A DNA stretch of 64,000 nucleotides from Lutjanus erythropterus (Eukaryota; Chordata; Actinopteri; Lutjaniformes; Lutjanidae), in NCBI GenBank assembly GCA_020091685.1, contig CM034612.1:26342655-26406654 (forward strand). Reading direction: 5' to 3'. The notes under the pieces were generated by a model. It saw only the letters and a program-made list of their open reading frames with translations. It was not told the origin of the DNA and did no database searches. This document shows, piece by piece, positions 22,596-35,083 of the stretch; position 1 is the stretch's first letter; each line of letters starts with the position of its first letter. Both the position numbers and the translations under genes were made by a program.

Positions 22596-24410
22596 TGTGT
22601 CTTCACTTCATTTCATGTGGCCCACGAGAGCTTGCAAAGAATTTGTGCAACGGAATCCATGCTCCTCTGTTTGCATGCATTTATTCATAGGTCAGTTTTG
22701 ACCTTGGTAACATGGTAACAACGTTGGCGTACCATCCAAAGGCCAATGTGCCATTTATGCACACTGTATATGTCTATGCTGTGACCAAGCTGCCATGTTT
22801 GGTGATTGGGAATGAGAATGTGTAAACAAATCACCTATATTACACATAGCCAATGGACGGACTCCATCTAATCCTGGTCGAAGCACAATTTAATCTGTGC
22901 CTGAAACAAAATCTTATTTAATCTGACCCAGTCTACTTGCAAATGTCCCATCTTTCAAACACTAGAAGCTGCAGTTATTGATCTTGTCTGAGGTAGAATC
23001 TAAGGTTTAAATGTGAAATTACAACTAATTGGTGCTCAGAAACTAAAGTTTGACAGTTAAAACTGTGCAATTTTAAGGATACGAAATATGCATTCATTCT
23101 ATCTGACAAAGGCATGAGGCCAATGTGACTGATGTGCAATGAACCAAGGGCCATAGTGAGAATGGTGAAATGCTGCTAAAGATGCACATTTGGAACAAAC
23201 TGTCTCCATTGCAGAAAGATAAGAACAAACCAGAAGCAGCTCAATTGATCAAAATCAATGATGCAACAAGAACAGGCAACAGAAGCAATATTTTCCACAA
23301 TAAATCCAGTGAAATCCTCATTGTGCAGTTATTCACCAGTGTTGGCAGGCTTTTTTCTCACAGCCCTTTGACCTGCCAAACTCAGGTGTCAGTAGATACT
23401 AACTGTATCCATTCCACCTGTGCTTCTCCTGCTTCAACAAGTCAAAAGCGAAAACTAGCCAGATGAAAGTTTACATTGACAACAAAAGCCCTGGTTTTCT
23501 TTGGTAGCGTGACTACATATCTCCTAACCTCCACATAGTCAACAAACCAGGGGTGTGCATCTCACTGATGATTTGAAACACATCTCGATACATGTTCAAC
23601 ACTATGACTTTTTAAATAGCTAACAATTTGGCATGATACCATTTAGCCCTGTCACATGATCCACTATACTGTTTCATATGAAGCGTGCTGTGGTTTGGAT
23701 TGAATTTGACTGTGTAGAGGAAGTGGGGTGTGGAGGAACAGTGATACTACATGTTACTTGCTCCCAGTGACATGACGTCTCTCTGGGTTGGGAGACTCAT
23801 GTCTCTGTACTCTGATGTCCAACATGTGCTTTGCAGCAGTGTTTCTCATGTTTCTTATAAAATCCAAACTTATTCCACACTTGCATGTTAGGAAAGTTTG
23901 GTGATACAATGCAGTGCAACGTCTTTCATCGTCTGTTTGGAGGAAACTCATGTCTTACACATTAAAGCCTGATGCATCGGATACATGACTGAATCATTAA
24001 ACTCCTACAATATATAGACTCGAAGTCCAATTTATTCTAGTCTTGAGACAAAACTTTAATGAAATCATACCCATTCTGCTATCCCACATTGCTATCCTGT
24101 AACCTCACCTGCTCATTTTCAGACATGGGAAGCTGCAGTTAGTAACCTTGTCTGAGGTAGAATCAAAGTCACTTATGACCATTTGTAAGGTTGTAGAATG
24201 AAATGAGAGTTGTTTTCTTTTTTTTTTCCCTTTAACTAATAGCTATCACGGTATTCTAAAAATTCCCCTAAGCCCTAAGCCCCTCCTCTGAACAGCAACT
24301 GCCATCATAGCTTAGCAACTGTAACTAGGGAGCTGCAGGCATGTCATGCTTTGCATTTTTGTCTGTTTTGAAACAGCGTGCAGAAGGCTCTGAGACCAGT
24401 GATACTCTGT
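22596..24410. other. spacer with a short duplicated motif
   Basis: AAGCTGCAGTTA and CTTGTCTGAGGTAGAATC occur at about 22,968-23,002 and again at 24,130-24,164, marking two old copies of an unnamed repeat. The 23,170-23,466 plus open frame has no recognised domain. Confidence 0.45.
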
Positions 24411-24439
24411 TTTTATTTATTTATTTATTTATTTATTTG
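24411..24439. repeat. (TTTA)n microsatellite
   Basis: About seven TTTA units. Confidence 0.95.
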
Positions 24440-25799
24440 AATCTGGACAGTGACATCTTTAAAAAACATATAGCACAAGAGAACATATGAGGAATGGATT
24501 AAAGTTTGTCTTCATGTATTGTCTAATGTAAGCTGTGAACATTAGCATGTCCAGCTAACTAACACTAGCATACTAGCTGCAGTAACTTTGCCTCCAGCCA
24601 AATGTATGTTACCACTGCATTTGCCAAACATGTAGCTTATTCTCAGGTGTTGCTTTGTGATTTGTAATGATGTGGGCTGGTGCAGAATCAAGTGGGCCAG
24701 CGACAACGCATCTCTCTCTGGTTCACAAACATAAACAAGGCTTTAGCTTAGCTCTCATTTTGCTTACTTTTCCAAAGTTAATGAGTGCATTTCTGTCAGC
24801 TATCGTATATTTCACCACCCCACCAATATTTGCTGGTGTATAAGGTAGCTTTATCCTCAGCCTTTTAGTATTAACATTATATCATGCATGCAGCTGTTAG
24901 GTATCTTTACATATTTAATATACTTTCACAGAGTTATCATAAAATGTGCCAGATGGAAACATTAATAAGTCTGCTGGAGACTTCTCAGCCAGCTCAAGGA
25001 GTTTAAGCATTAGCTCTCATCAGCCAGCTACACTTATGAAAACTGTCAGCAGGAGTCATAATTTTAGCCAACAAAATCCACGGTCATCAACTAGACTTCC
25101 TCAGGTTTAACAATTACTCCCAATTTTGATGTTAAATCTGCCACTGTTGTACAGAGACTCAGGACTAATATCATCCAACAAGCCTTTCACTTGATCATGT
25201 CTGGTACAAAATCACACAAAGGTAGGGTAAATTGCAGTAATAATCTACTGTGTCCCAAAAACTTTGTACCTGACAAACCCAGGGCCAGACTAACTGAATC
25301 AACTGTTTTAAAGTGATTTCAGTAATTTAACATTTCATGCCTTATCCATAATTTAGTTTTCTTATATTTTTCTGTTTGACATTATCATGATTCTCAATGT
25401 TTTGGGGCTTTTTTTTTAATTAATTCTACTGAAAATGAAAAGCTCCATGGAAACACAGACAGTGAACATCCACACACCTCTGCTGTAAACAATTTTGTGA
25501 ACAATTCTCTGTAAAAGCCTGTCTCTGAGATATCAGTCACCTGGAGTTAGCTGAGCCAAGTTTCCGTGTGTGTGTATATATCTGGGCAGAGGAGCTGTCA
25601 TTTACAAAACCTAAATTTCCAGGTCCTGCTCTCTCAGCAGCAGGTCAGAGAGCTAATTTTAGTACTGCATTTGTCAGTGCCACCACACATACACTCACAC
25701 ACACACACAGAGTCAGCTGATGATGCTGCAACATTGCACTGAGCCAGACTGAATGAAAATGACTTTACAAATCAAGTAAAAGACAAAACGGAGAGGAAG
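24440..25799. other. no recognisable feature
   Basis: AT-rich spacer with a (CA)n tract near 25,688-25,708. No supported gene. Confidence 0.5.
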
Positions 25800-26190
25800 T
25801 GGGAGGAGAGAAACTGAGCCATCTGTGAGGAGGAGTGAAGGAGCTTTGAAAGTCAGCGTCTCCCAAGAGAAGAGAGGCTCGGGTAGAGGAGCGTACAGTA
25901 TAAAGGAGTATTTCTCTTTTAACAGATACCGTGGCAGCAGAGACAGTCATGCAGGTTCTGCAGCGATGCCAGGCCCCCAGAGGATTTGTGGAGGTGTCGT
26001 GTCGTACCTGCGCTGCGGGAAATGTGCCACTGCTGTACACTGGGGACATCAGCTGGAGAAAGACAGGACAGGTGGAGAGGAAACTCGACAGACTGACACA
26101 AATCTTAAGTGTACAGAACTATGTGTTTGTAAGGTGTGAAGACATGAGCTTATACTGGCAGACATTGCTCCAAGAGGGACAATAAATGTA
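25800..26190 (+). other. GC-richer island with several open frames
   Basis: More GC-rich than its neighbours. TATAAAGGAG (25,899-25,908) is followed by a pyrimidine tract and TTTTAACAG (to about 25,924), which could be a splice acceptor. Downstream, all three plus frames are open for about 150 bases, as are minus frames, so frame openness is not informative. One frame (25,931-26,185) starts MAAETVMQVLQRCQAPRGFV. I recognise no domain. It could be a host exon, a promoter-proximal segment or chance. Confidence 0.22.
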
Positions 26191-26449
26191 CGGACATTTA
26201 GTCTCAAAGGATGGAAAGATTTCTGAGAATGTATGAACTCTTGATTGGCTCAAATCTTATCATTCTGACAGGTATTTGACTGTCCATTTACAAGTATACA
26301 AGTGTGCCACCAACAATTTGCATACATTTGTCTACATTAAAGTAAAATAAAGCCACTTTCTAAAAGCATGCTTGGACTGGGGCAATATGTAAAACCAAAT
26401 AAATAACACATTTTACATATAACTTAAACATGAAACACTGATCAGTTGG
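26191..26449. other. no recognisable feature
   Basis: AT-rich spacer. Confidence 0.5.
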
Positions 26450-27790
26450 GTCCACCACTCTGAGGGATGGGGTTAGAGTGGGGGTTAGGGAGGTCGGGGT
26501 TGGGATACAGACCCAGGTTCAAGTAGGGGAAAAGAGAGTTGGAGGGTAAATGGGATGTTGGTGAGGTTGGGGCAGCTGGGGTGGAGTGTGATGGTGGGGT
26601 GAGCAAGTGGGGACAATTGTTTGCTTAATGGATGAATGATGGCTATTCAGGGTGGTGTTTATGAATTCTGGAAAGAGGGTGATGTCGTGTGGCCAAATAC
26701 CAATGATGTCATCATGTGTTGTAGTGGGTACTTGGCCAAGGCTTCTCGCTCCCACTAGCTCATGGATGAGTTGGCATACGATGGTGCATGTCTCTGACCC
26801 ATGGCTGTCCCATTGAACTGGAGAAAGTATTTGTTGTTAAATGCAAAGTCATTTTTGTTCAGGCAGATTTCTAATAATAGGCAGAGTTCTTGGTTCTGGT
26901 TTTATCTGAGTATCATTTGAATATGGATGAGATTACCTTTAGGCCCAATTCAGTGTTGATATTTGTATATAGACTGTCTATATCTAAAATGAACAACCAC
27001 GAGTCTGATGATGTCCAGGAAGTGATATGTGTCCGTTATGTAGCTGGGCTGTCTGGTGCTGTGTATGTGTGTCGGTGTGTTCAGTACCAGATTGGATTTT
27101 TGTAGTGTTTATAAATTTAGTTATGCTCACAAATTATTAAAGATGAGTTTGGCTGTTGAAGGGGTGGTTGGTGGATGTTGTCTCGCTCTGTATCAAATGT
27201 GTTGTGAGGTACTTCTGTCAGAATCTGGTAGTGTGCTGCCATGGTGTTGTTGATTAGCTTGAGGTTGTTCTGTTGCGTTGGAGTGAGATTGGGTGAGAAG
27301 TTCACGGGGAAGTAGATGTCTCCATTAGGGAAAGTAGTTGCAGGCAATCTGAACAGTGTTTTGAGCTGCTTACATGAAGTTTGCTTGGGGTCCAAGTCCT
27401 CGTCTCCTATGGAGAAGATGACAGTCTTCACACTTGGATTTGGCAGGGTCTTTTCACAGATTTTGAGGAAGTGGTAGATGTTTCCCCAGGGGTAACTTTC
27501 CAGTTGTTCTTTCTATGGGTTGTCTCCTGGTACTAGGACTGGCTTTCATCCTTTGAAAAAACAGTCCTGGATTTTCCTGTTGGGTCTGGCGATGTGATAG
27601 ATTGATCTGTGTTTACCTGGGGTGGAGGGGTGGAGGTGTGTTTGGGTGGGAGGAGAACTGGCATCGAGGTGAAGGGAAGAGGTGGGGTTAGGGGTGGATG
27701 GAGCAGTGAGATTAAGGTTAGGGGGAGAAGTGAGGTTAGGATTTTCCTCACCTCGTCGCTACATGAGCTATAAATGACACATGACATCAC
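26450..27790 (-). pseudogene. Penelope-like reverse transcriptase relic
   Basis: Reading the minus strand, broken frames give SPNLTPTQQNNLKLINNTMA (27,117-27,431 frame). They are followed at about 26,960 by LYTNIN, near 26,780-26,850 by NNKYFLQFNGTAMG and then HAPSYAN, and near 26,700 by IIGIWPHD with LNSHHSSIK. The GTAMG...APxYAN block and the IWxH segment are what I remember from Penelope-like RTs, where the catalytic YxDD lies just before the IWxH segment; here that motif is not intact. The upstream part (27,533-27,790) is a proline/serine/threonine-rich frame that may be its N-terminal region. No GIY-YIG endonuclease is visible. Stops and frameshifts make it inactive. The alternative is another RT class with a similar palm motif. 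Confidence 0.55.
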
Positions 27791-28144
27791 TATAGATAAA
27801 AGATGTTCAATGTATCCATCAGTGAATAGATGGACTCCAGAGGGTTGTATCTACAGTTTTTCTACATTCACATCAACACGAAACCAGCTGGATTTAATAA
27901 CAAATCGTTTTCTCTCTGTTCTGGCCTTCTCCCTTCTTTTTCACACCCCAAAGCCAAGCTTCTGAAAAACGTTCTCCAAAATGAATAAATCATTCATAAA
28001 CAAATAATAAGTCTGCCCTGATCTTGTAACGTGGATTAGGAGGTTTTGAAAAACATGCATACTGTTTCTCACAGACAGTTCATTGAGAGGACTACTTTTT
28101 GTCAACCTATAGTTAGAAGACATGCAAGAGCTTTACACTTAAAG

Positions 28145-28185
<41 letters not shown>

Positions 28186-28720
28186 ATCCTCGCTGACCTG
28201 TCACATCTCTGAGGCTCAGGCATCAGTGTGCGTAAACAAAGAGCTGCAGCCCTGCATGTGTTCCAGCTCAGACCCAGATCCTTCTCAGTTCTGTGACCGA
28301 GGTCATGGCTGCCTCTGAAGTGAAGAGACAGGAAATCCTAAAGAGACAGATAACTTGCATCTCAATGTGTCTCTGAGATATGGCTCAGCTCCGACACACA
28401 ACAGGGATATAAAATGAAAGGTTAGGACAGCAACTCTGCTTTGGAATCCAGCTTGAACTGTGATGTTTTACATTTCTTGCATTTTTTAGACACAGGGTAA
28501 GCACTTTTTCAAGGCGCATTTTCAAACTTTCCAGCACCTTACAGCTGTGGTAAATGACATATTCATATACATATACATCCTGAAATGAAGGTTAAAATAT
28601 ATACAATAAAATCTGAATGTTAAATTAAGATGTTATTGTGCTATAATATTATTATTATATTCATGTAATTCATTTCATGTTTCAAAATGTGACCATCTTT
28701 AAGTGAACTTGGCATTCTGT
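27791..28720. other. spacer with TG microsatellite
   Basis: (TG)17 at 28,149-28,182. A decayed CAAGCACTTT-type repeat patch lies near 28,495-28,560, with a relative near 29,222-29,310. No supported gene. Confidence 0.5.
28149..28182. repeat. (TG)17 microsatellite
   Basis: Uninterrupted TG dinucleotide run of 34 bases. Confidence 0.97.
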
Positions 28721-29060
28721 TAGAGCTGTGACAGTGAATCAATTAATTGGTTGTTTTTGGACATTAAATTAATTGCCAACTATTCTGATAAATAATTAGC
28801 CAATGTGAGTAATTTTTAAGAAAGAAAAGTACAAATTCTCTGATTTCAGCTTCTTAAATGTGAATATTTTCTGGTTTCTTTACTCTTCTCTGACAGTAAA
28901 CAGAATATTTTTGAGTTTTGGACAAAACAACACATTTGAGGACATCATCCTGAACTCTGATCAACATTTCTCATTATTTTATGGACCAAACAGCTAATTA
29001 ATTAGTGAGAAGACTAGAGAAACTGATCATTAGATTGATCGATAATTAAAATAATCATTA
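28721..29060 (+). repeat. R1 repeat copy B
   Basis: Starts TAGAGCTGTGACAGTGAATC, contains TTCTCTGATTTCAGCTTCTT and GACAAAACAACACATTTGAG, and ends near AAAATAATCATTACC. A complete copy of about 340 bp. Confidence 0.75.
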
Positions 29061-29794
29061 CCAGAAAAAACAGGTCCAAATGTCTGTGTGCCCAACACGT
29101 GTGGACCTATTTTTCAACTCATAATATTGTGACAGGATTAAGTAATTGATTTATTGCTTTGAGTCAAAAGAAAAATGTCCAAATCTTTGACTTTAGCTAT
29201 TGTGTAAGTAATGCAACTACATTTTCAAGCAATTTCAAGCACTTTATTCAAAATCCAAGCACTTAAAGAACAGTGTTTTCAAAGATTCCCAGCACCTATA
29301 AGAACCTTGTAGACATACAAAGATTTTTATTTTATTTCTAGCAATGTAGCTCATAAATTAGTGTATTTCTTTGAAAATATATTAAAGTAGTGAAATTGGA
29401 TCTGGTCTTAAATGTGAACATCATTTATAAAGAAAATGGAAGTGGAGATATTGCATGTGGTAACCAGATTAAAGGATAATTTGTGATTATTAACAATATG
29501 ACTGATGACTAAACTGCCAAAACAGGACCCAGTTTTAATAAACTGGAATTAAGTCAGCAGATGAAGAATAGGTTATTAAAAACCAAGTGAATTAGTATAG
29601 AATAACAACAAGACTAAAGAGTCTACAGCCTTGCTAGTGGCTTTTTAAGGCTGTACACAGTGGTGGTTGAGCTGAAGTCACCATGCTAACATGCTGATGG
29701 TCTGTATAGAAGTTCAAATGTGGACCACTTTGACCACAGGGCAAGGCCATGCAGTGATCTAAAACTTAACTAAAGGAAATTTTCTAATTGATTT
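29061..29794. other. no recognisable feature
   Basis: AT-rich spacer, apart from a CAAGCACTTT-type patch at 29,222-29,310. Confidence 0.5.
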
Positions 29795-30660
29795 TGTGAC
29801 AGTCAGGGAACCAGTGTAAAGACGTTAAGATTGGAGTAATGTGAGTTCATCAGAACATGTACTGTTGTGTTCTGTACGAGCTGTAACTGACCGATGGATT
29901 TCTTAGACACACCAGACAGAGGAGTGTTACAATATTTCAGTCTACTGGGGATAAAGGCATGTATCAACTTTTCTATGTCTGCCCTGGAGAGAAACAGTCT
30001 GACTCTGGCAATGTTCTTTGAATGATAGCAGGGCTCTGTAGTCACGTTTCTACTGTCATGTTCAAAGTTTAGGTCAGGATCAGTGATTATACCAAGGTTT
30101 TTTCCTTGGTGTTTGGTGCAAACATTTTTAGGTGGTCAGGCAGTTTCTCTCTCTTAGCTTTTGCTCCAGTATCAAGGTATCTACAGACTTATGTCAGATA
30201 TACATGCATAATCAGTTGCGCTTACAGAAATACATAGCTGAGTGTCTAATAACATGGCCAAGTAAGCCCATAATCTACAGATTGGAAAGACTTGAGCCTA
30301 AACTGGAGCCCTACAGGACCGCACATGTCAGGTCTGTTTTATCAGAGTGGTCATCCATGGCCACATAGAGTTGCTGACCGGTTAAGTGAGACCTGAGAGC
30401 TGTGCCAGAGAGACTCTGTTGAGCAGAACATTATGATCTAAAGTATCAAGTGTGCAGTATCACAGAAAACTTTTTCTCATCAGGGTTCAATCTGAGGTCA
30501 TTTACATTTTTGGAGCTGTTTCCATGCTATACTGGGCCCTGAAACCTGCCTGGGATTCATCAAACAGTGTTGATGCAGAGGAAATTATTCAGCCATTTAA
30601 AAACATTTCTAAGATCTTACTCAGAAAAGGCAGACTTTTCAATGGTCTATAGTTAACATT
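29795..30660 (-). pseudogene. L2/CR1-type LINE reverse transcriptase relic
   Basis: Reading the minus strand, decayed frames give SLPFLSKILEMFLNG (about 30,590-30,640), ESQAGFRAQYSMETAP (about 30,500-30,555; compare the usual Q-SGFR-HST-TA), and HTxYFRSxCSAQQS with LDTLDHNVLLNRV in another frame (about 30,410-30,450). CAVLxGSSLGS follows (about 30,295-30,330; a stop replaces Gln of the LQGS motif). A clean C-terminal block then contains NIARVRLFLSRADIEKLIHA and FIPSRLKYCNTPLSGVSKKS (29,803-30,045). Block order and content are characteristic of L2/CR1/Rex1 LINEs. The FADD catalytic region is not identifiable. 5'-truncated and inactive. Confidence 0.75.
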
Positions 30661-31315
30661 CAGTACATTGTGTGATATCATGCTGTTGTGTTGTGATTGC
30701 TTGGACTATTTAACTTTTAAATAAAAATGCAATTTGTAATGACACAAATACAGTCTCTAACAACCATTTTTAAACCCAGTGTTACTGACCCATTCAACCT
30801 ATACTTGATTTTGCATACATATACTCAGTATTATCATAAAGCACAAAAGGTTAAGTAACTTATTTAAAAACACAGATAAACACCTTCTTTCAGCCAGCAA
30901 GCATAAATTTCTATTGACTGGACTAAGATAAGAGGCCATTTCAGAAAGCTGCTGTCACGTTGTGATCTATGCAATAAAACATATTTGGTGAGACATCACC
31001 ATCAAAATAACTGCCTCATCTTTTCCCTCTTAAACATTGATGTGTACAATGGACGCTAGTTTTGAGAAGCTCTGAAAAAAAAGAGGTGAGTCTTGTTTGC
31101 TATGGACTACATAATACTTGTTTAACTAAATTAACATTAGCTAACTAGTTGCTAAAATAATGTTTACCTGCCAAATCAAGTGGAAGGATGTTCTAACATA
31201 ACAAGTCTTTCTCAACCTGTTTATAATGGAAAGTGTGTCATCTTGTTAGCACATCAGCTAACATTAACTTAAGTGAATTGAGTATTAACTTACAATATTA
31301 ACATTGCAGTTCAGA
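30661..31315. other. no recognisable feature
   Basis: AT-rich spacer; no supported gene. Confidence 0.5.
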
Positions 31316-31512
31316 ATGTGTAGCTACACAGACTGCTAATATTACCTACATAGACCAACCGCTAGTGTTAGCTACACAGATGAAACACTATATTAGCTAC
31401 ACAGTCCAACCACTAACTTTACCTACATAGACCAGTCACTAACTTTCGCTAAACAGACCAACAACTAACATTAGCCACACAGACCAACTGCCATGATTAC
31501 CTACACAGAAAT
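31316..31512. repeat. minisatellite, period about 33 bp
   Basis: About six degenerate units of TTAGCTACACAGACCAACCA plus CTAACA. Variation between units is high, so it is old. Confidence 0.8.
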
Positions 31513-31589
31513 GCAGTTGTGTGTGTGTGAATAAGTTAATGTCAGTTTACTGAAAGTAAAGTACATTTCAAATGGCATAATTATCACTA

Positions 31590-31748
31590 TTAATTAATAA
31601 TGTAAACAGTTACTTCATATTTGGTATTGAAATACCAATGTCACAGAAAGTAATCAGGTTACATTACTTTATCATTGTGTTACCTGGATTAGGTTACTGA
31701 TTACATTTTTTGACATGTAATTAGTAACTGAACCCTCCAAACCCTGGT
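31590..31748 (-). mobile_element. terminal fragment of hAT family with CAGTGTTGGG-like ends
   Basis: AATCAGGTTACATTACTTTA, GGTTACTGATTACATTTTTT and the terminal ACCCTCCAAACCCTGG resemble, in reverse, the hAT ends at 57,315, 43,594-43,730 and 38,033. Only one terminus is present. Confidence 0.55.
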
Positions 31749-33211
31749 GTTGATACAGCACAATATCAGACTGATGTTACTAGTTAAGATCTAAATTTGT
31801 ATATAACATACACAAATATAACATAACATATGACTTTATGAAATGATCATAATTACCATATTTCTTTTTTTTATTATGATGATAAGAGAAGTTTAACAAG
31901 AACTATCAAAGTCAAATGTCTGCAACACTAAAAATCAAGCCAATATTCTGCCAGGGGGTTGATTACAGGAAGAAGTAAAATGATTACAATGAGAAATTAT
32001 GACAATAAACATTACCTTTTATGATAATATATGCATGTGTTTGCCTCTGACCCAAAATATGCACATATCTCCCTCTCACTCACACACACAGACACACACT
32101 CACAAACTCATCACTATTCGTCAGTTTTAAAGAGGCAATTAAAGAGGCTCCCACTGAGAAGTTTAATAGTAATTGATGTAGAACAGAAAGAGATCGTTAG
32201 CTTTCACTCCAGTCAGAAAAACACTTTGAAGTAATTACTGTATGGTTCAACCTCTTCAGTGAATATCTAAGTGGACTGGTTTGTGTTCTTTTTGAATTAA
32301 TAATCAAGCTTACTAGTTAAAAAACACTTTTTGACTCATGAGTCAGGCAGAGCAAAAGGCCTTTTCTCACCACTGAGTTGCAAATGTATGTTGAAAATGC
32401 CTTTACATTTAACCATGCAGGCTGCAGTCCTACTACACTTTTACTATACATCATCTCAAAGGAACAGTCGTTTTCAAAGTGAATGAACTGATCACACAGT
32501 ATAATGCTGGAAATTGGTCGGTCAGTGTTTCTGCTAAAATATGAAGAAAATCTTTATATTAGCAATCATTGTACTGGTCTGTATTACATTGTGACTTGTC
32601 CTTAACATTCTCAAGATCAGACCACTGAACTCTAAAAGCTTTCTGGATATACTGAGTATTAAATTTGACTGTGATATGCTTATAATTTAGTATAATGTTA
32701 GTAAAAAATGAAGAAATAGTGCATTTTTGGGGGGACTACTTTCTGCAGCAGGTTAGTCCCCATTTAGTGTTAGTTTGGGGCAGCAGAATGGTGTGTGTGG
32801 TATATGATACTGTGACAGAACCACAACACACTCTTGCAAATAAAATCTGGTTTCTGAAAAATGTTAAATAGGGATTTTACTGGTGCATTTAACATTCTCA
32901 TGGCTAATGATGTTTACATCCTGCCAGCATGTCTAACTTACAAGGACTACTGACTGGGATCTCTGGGGAAACTACTGTGAGAAACAAACATCAGAGCAAA
33001 ATATTGACTTTTTTCTAACCAAAACATTATTAATTATGTACTTAATGTCATCTGAAAAAAAGATTGTTTGTAAAATATGTTGTAAAATTTATATATATAC
33101 CTTTATTCATACAAAATAGCTTTACATATATATCCCTATGAACTATATCATATTTTATAGGCCTATTTCAGATCTATAAACAGTATGATTGTGTTCTAAG
33201 CTCTGTTCAGT
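31749..33211. other. no recognisable feature
   Basis: AT-rich spacer; short CA-rich tract near 32,080-32,105. Confidence 0.5.
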
Positions 33212-33890
33212 GAGGGCTTTTCCACTGGCATTTTTGACCATGCCAAGTCACTGTGTTGTGCAGATTTGCATTTCCATTACCACTTTTATCACTGAGCCGC
33301 CCCTGAGATGGACCTGCTCTGGAGTGGGGCCAAAGTGAGCCCAACCCGCCTCCAAGTGGGCTGCAGTGACATCTTGCCGGCCATGGCAAACCCATGATGA
33401 CGCTCCGTTTCCCCCTGAGTATTGTGGCACTGAGCTCATGTGTGTCGGAGAGCAGAGAGAAAGATGTTTCTAAAAGTCTCTTTATGTTCAGCTCTCAATA
33501 CTTCTGTAGCCTCTAACTGTCGATGTTTGTACTTTCAGGTATCTGCATTATTTGACCTTTTCATATTAGCTTTCAGCTGTGTCAGGGTCAGTTACTGCTG
33601 ATGAAACCCTAAAAACATTTCCTGTTTGTGCTGCCTCATAATAAAAGCGTTTAAATAATGAAATACTAGGGGACAGCGTGTTTATCCCAGAGACATGTAT
33701 GAATGATTTATTCACCGCTTTACAGCCACTCGACTCAATCCTCCTCAAGCTCTCTTAAGTTAATAGACACACCTTCAAGTGGGTTGCCCTATTGTCATGG
33801 AAATGCAAACCCCTGCTGTGCTGGGCTGACGAGTGGAGTCAAGCCGAGTCAAACCAGACCAGCTCTGTGTATGGAAAAGGGCCATTATAG
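33212..33890. mobile_element. inverted-repeat element, about 680 bp
   Basis: The left end contains AGGGCTTTTCCACTGGCATT and GCAGATTTGCATTTCCATTA. Read on the other strand, the right end gives GGCCCTTTTCCATACACAG and GGGGTTTGCATTTCCATGAC. The arms are imperfect inverted repeats spaced similarly from each end. The left arm is GC-rich. No transposase; a MITE. Confidence 0.6.
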
Positions 33891-33923
33891 TAACATTTAG
33901 TTGTATTTCAGGCCTAGAATGTC

Positions 33924-34246
33924 ACAGAGGGCGTTTTCACACTCAATTCATTTTGTAACAGCTATGTACTTCAGGGTAGATATTTTCCCTGACTAAGTGG
34001 TTAACAGCTGTTCAAACTGCTGCACTTATATCCTACCTATGTTCTTTGTCTGATTAAAAAGTGTGTGACAGTGATCCCACAGTAATTCAACTGAATGTGA
34101 CAGATCCTGTAAAAAGGCAGATGTGCACCCTCTCATTCTGTTTGAATGAGGGAAAACAAAAATCCTGTCAGGTAAAAAGTAAATGTGACCAAGAACCGGA
34201 CCAGAACTAGACCAAATGTACCAAACTACAGGTGTGAAAACCCCCA
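33924..34246. mobile_element. MITE with GGGNGTTTTCACAC ends
   Basis: Left end GGGCGTTTTCACACTCAATT; the right end on the other strand is GGGGGTTTTCACACCTGTAG. Internal GGACCAGAACTAGACCAAAT resembles text in 7980-8060. About 320 bp, non-coding. Confidence 0.55.
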
Positions 34247-34289
34247 GAGAAACATTTCCAAGCCAGAAATCGTCTATTTTTTCAAATCC

Positions 34290-34690
34290 AAGTCAGAAAT
34301 GTTAGATCTTCTTGAAGGAAAACAATGTTTCATTGTAGTTTCTAGTCTTCTCTCTCAGATCCAACACATTTTAACATTATAAGTTCTGCTCAATGATTTT
34401 GACCTTTTAACCTCTTATAGTAACATTCAGTTGTATTTAAGTCCTACAATGTTACAGAGATTTTCATTTTAGTTTCTGGTCTACTTTGTTAAATCCAACA
34501 CATTTTTGCATTCTGAGCAAAAATCAGTCAGTGGTTTTGAGCTTTTGGCCTCGAGTTGTATTTCAGGCCCAGGACATCAAAAAGACATTCTGAAGTCAGA
34601 AACCTTGATCATCCTGAAGGCAAGCAAAGTTTTATTGTACAGTAGTTTCGGCTGTACTGTCTCAGATCCAACACATTATAGCATTCTAAT
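34290..34690. repeat. triplicated segment of about 150 bp
   Basis: CAGATCCAACACATT and its variants recur at about 34,357, 34,493 and 34,664, each preceded by TAGTTTC- and GAAGGAAA/CAAGC-type text and associated with AGTTGTATTT(C/A)AG. The first AGTTGTATTTCAGGCC lies at 33,899, so a fourth partial unit may overlap the preceding MITE. Old tandem duplications. Confidence 0.6.
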
Positions 34691-35083
34691 TATATAGACT
34701 AGATTTATTACAGCCAAACTTATTACTTACAAGAGATTTATTTATCATTATACAACAGGGTTATATTACAAGATTTTGACGTGGTTCTGTAGTTCTGTCT
34801 TTACTCCTCAGAAATAAAAACTTAAATTACGTACATTAGTTTGGCTGAAGAGATAAAAGATATAAAACAAATTACTTTACACGGAGGAGTGAACTGAACG
34901 GTCTCACAGCCTGAGGGTAGAAGGTGTCTGGTGGTACAGCAGCGGTTACTTCTGCACGGTGAACAGGCTGTGGCTGGGGTGGGTATTTACATATTTACAC
35001 TCTTATATAATAGAGTATAAACATTTAATTTGAAAGTCATAAAGCATTTTATGATGAAATCATATATCTTATTTATTATAAAT
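34691..35083. other. no recognisable feature
   Basis: AT-rich spacer; nothing supported. Confidence 0.5.
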
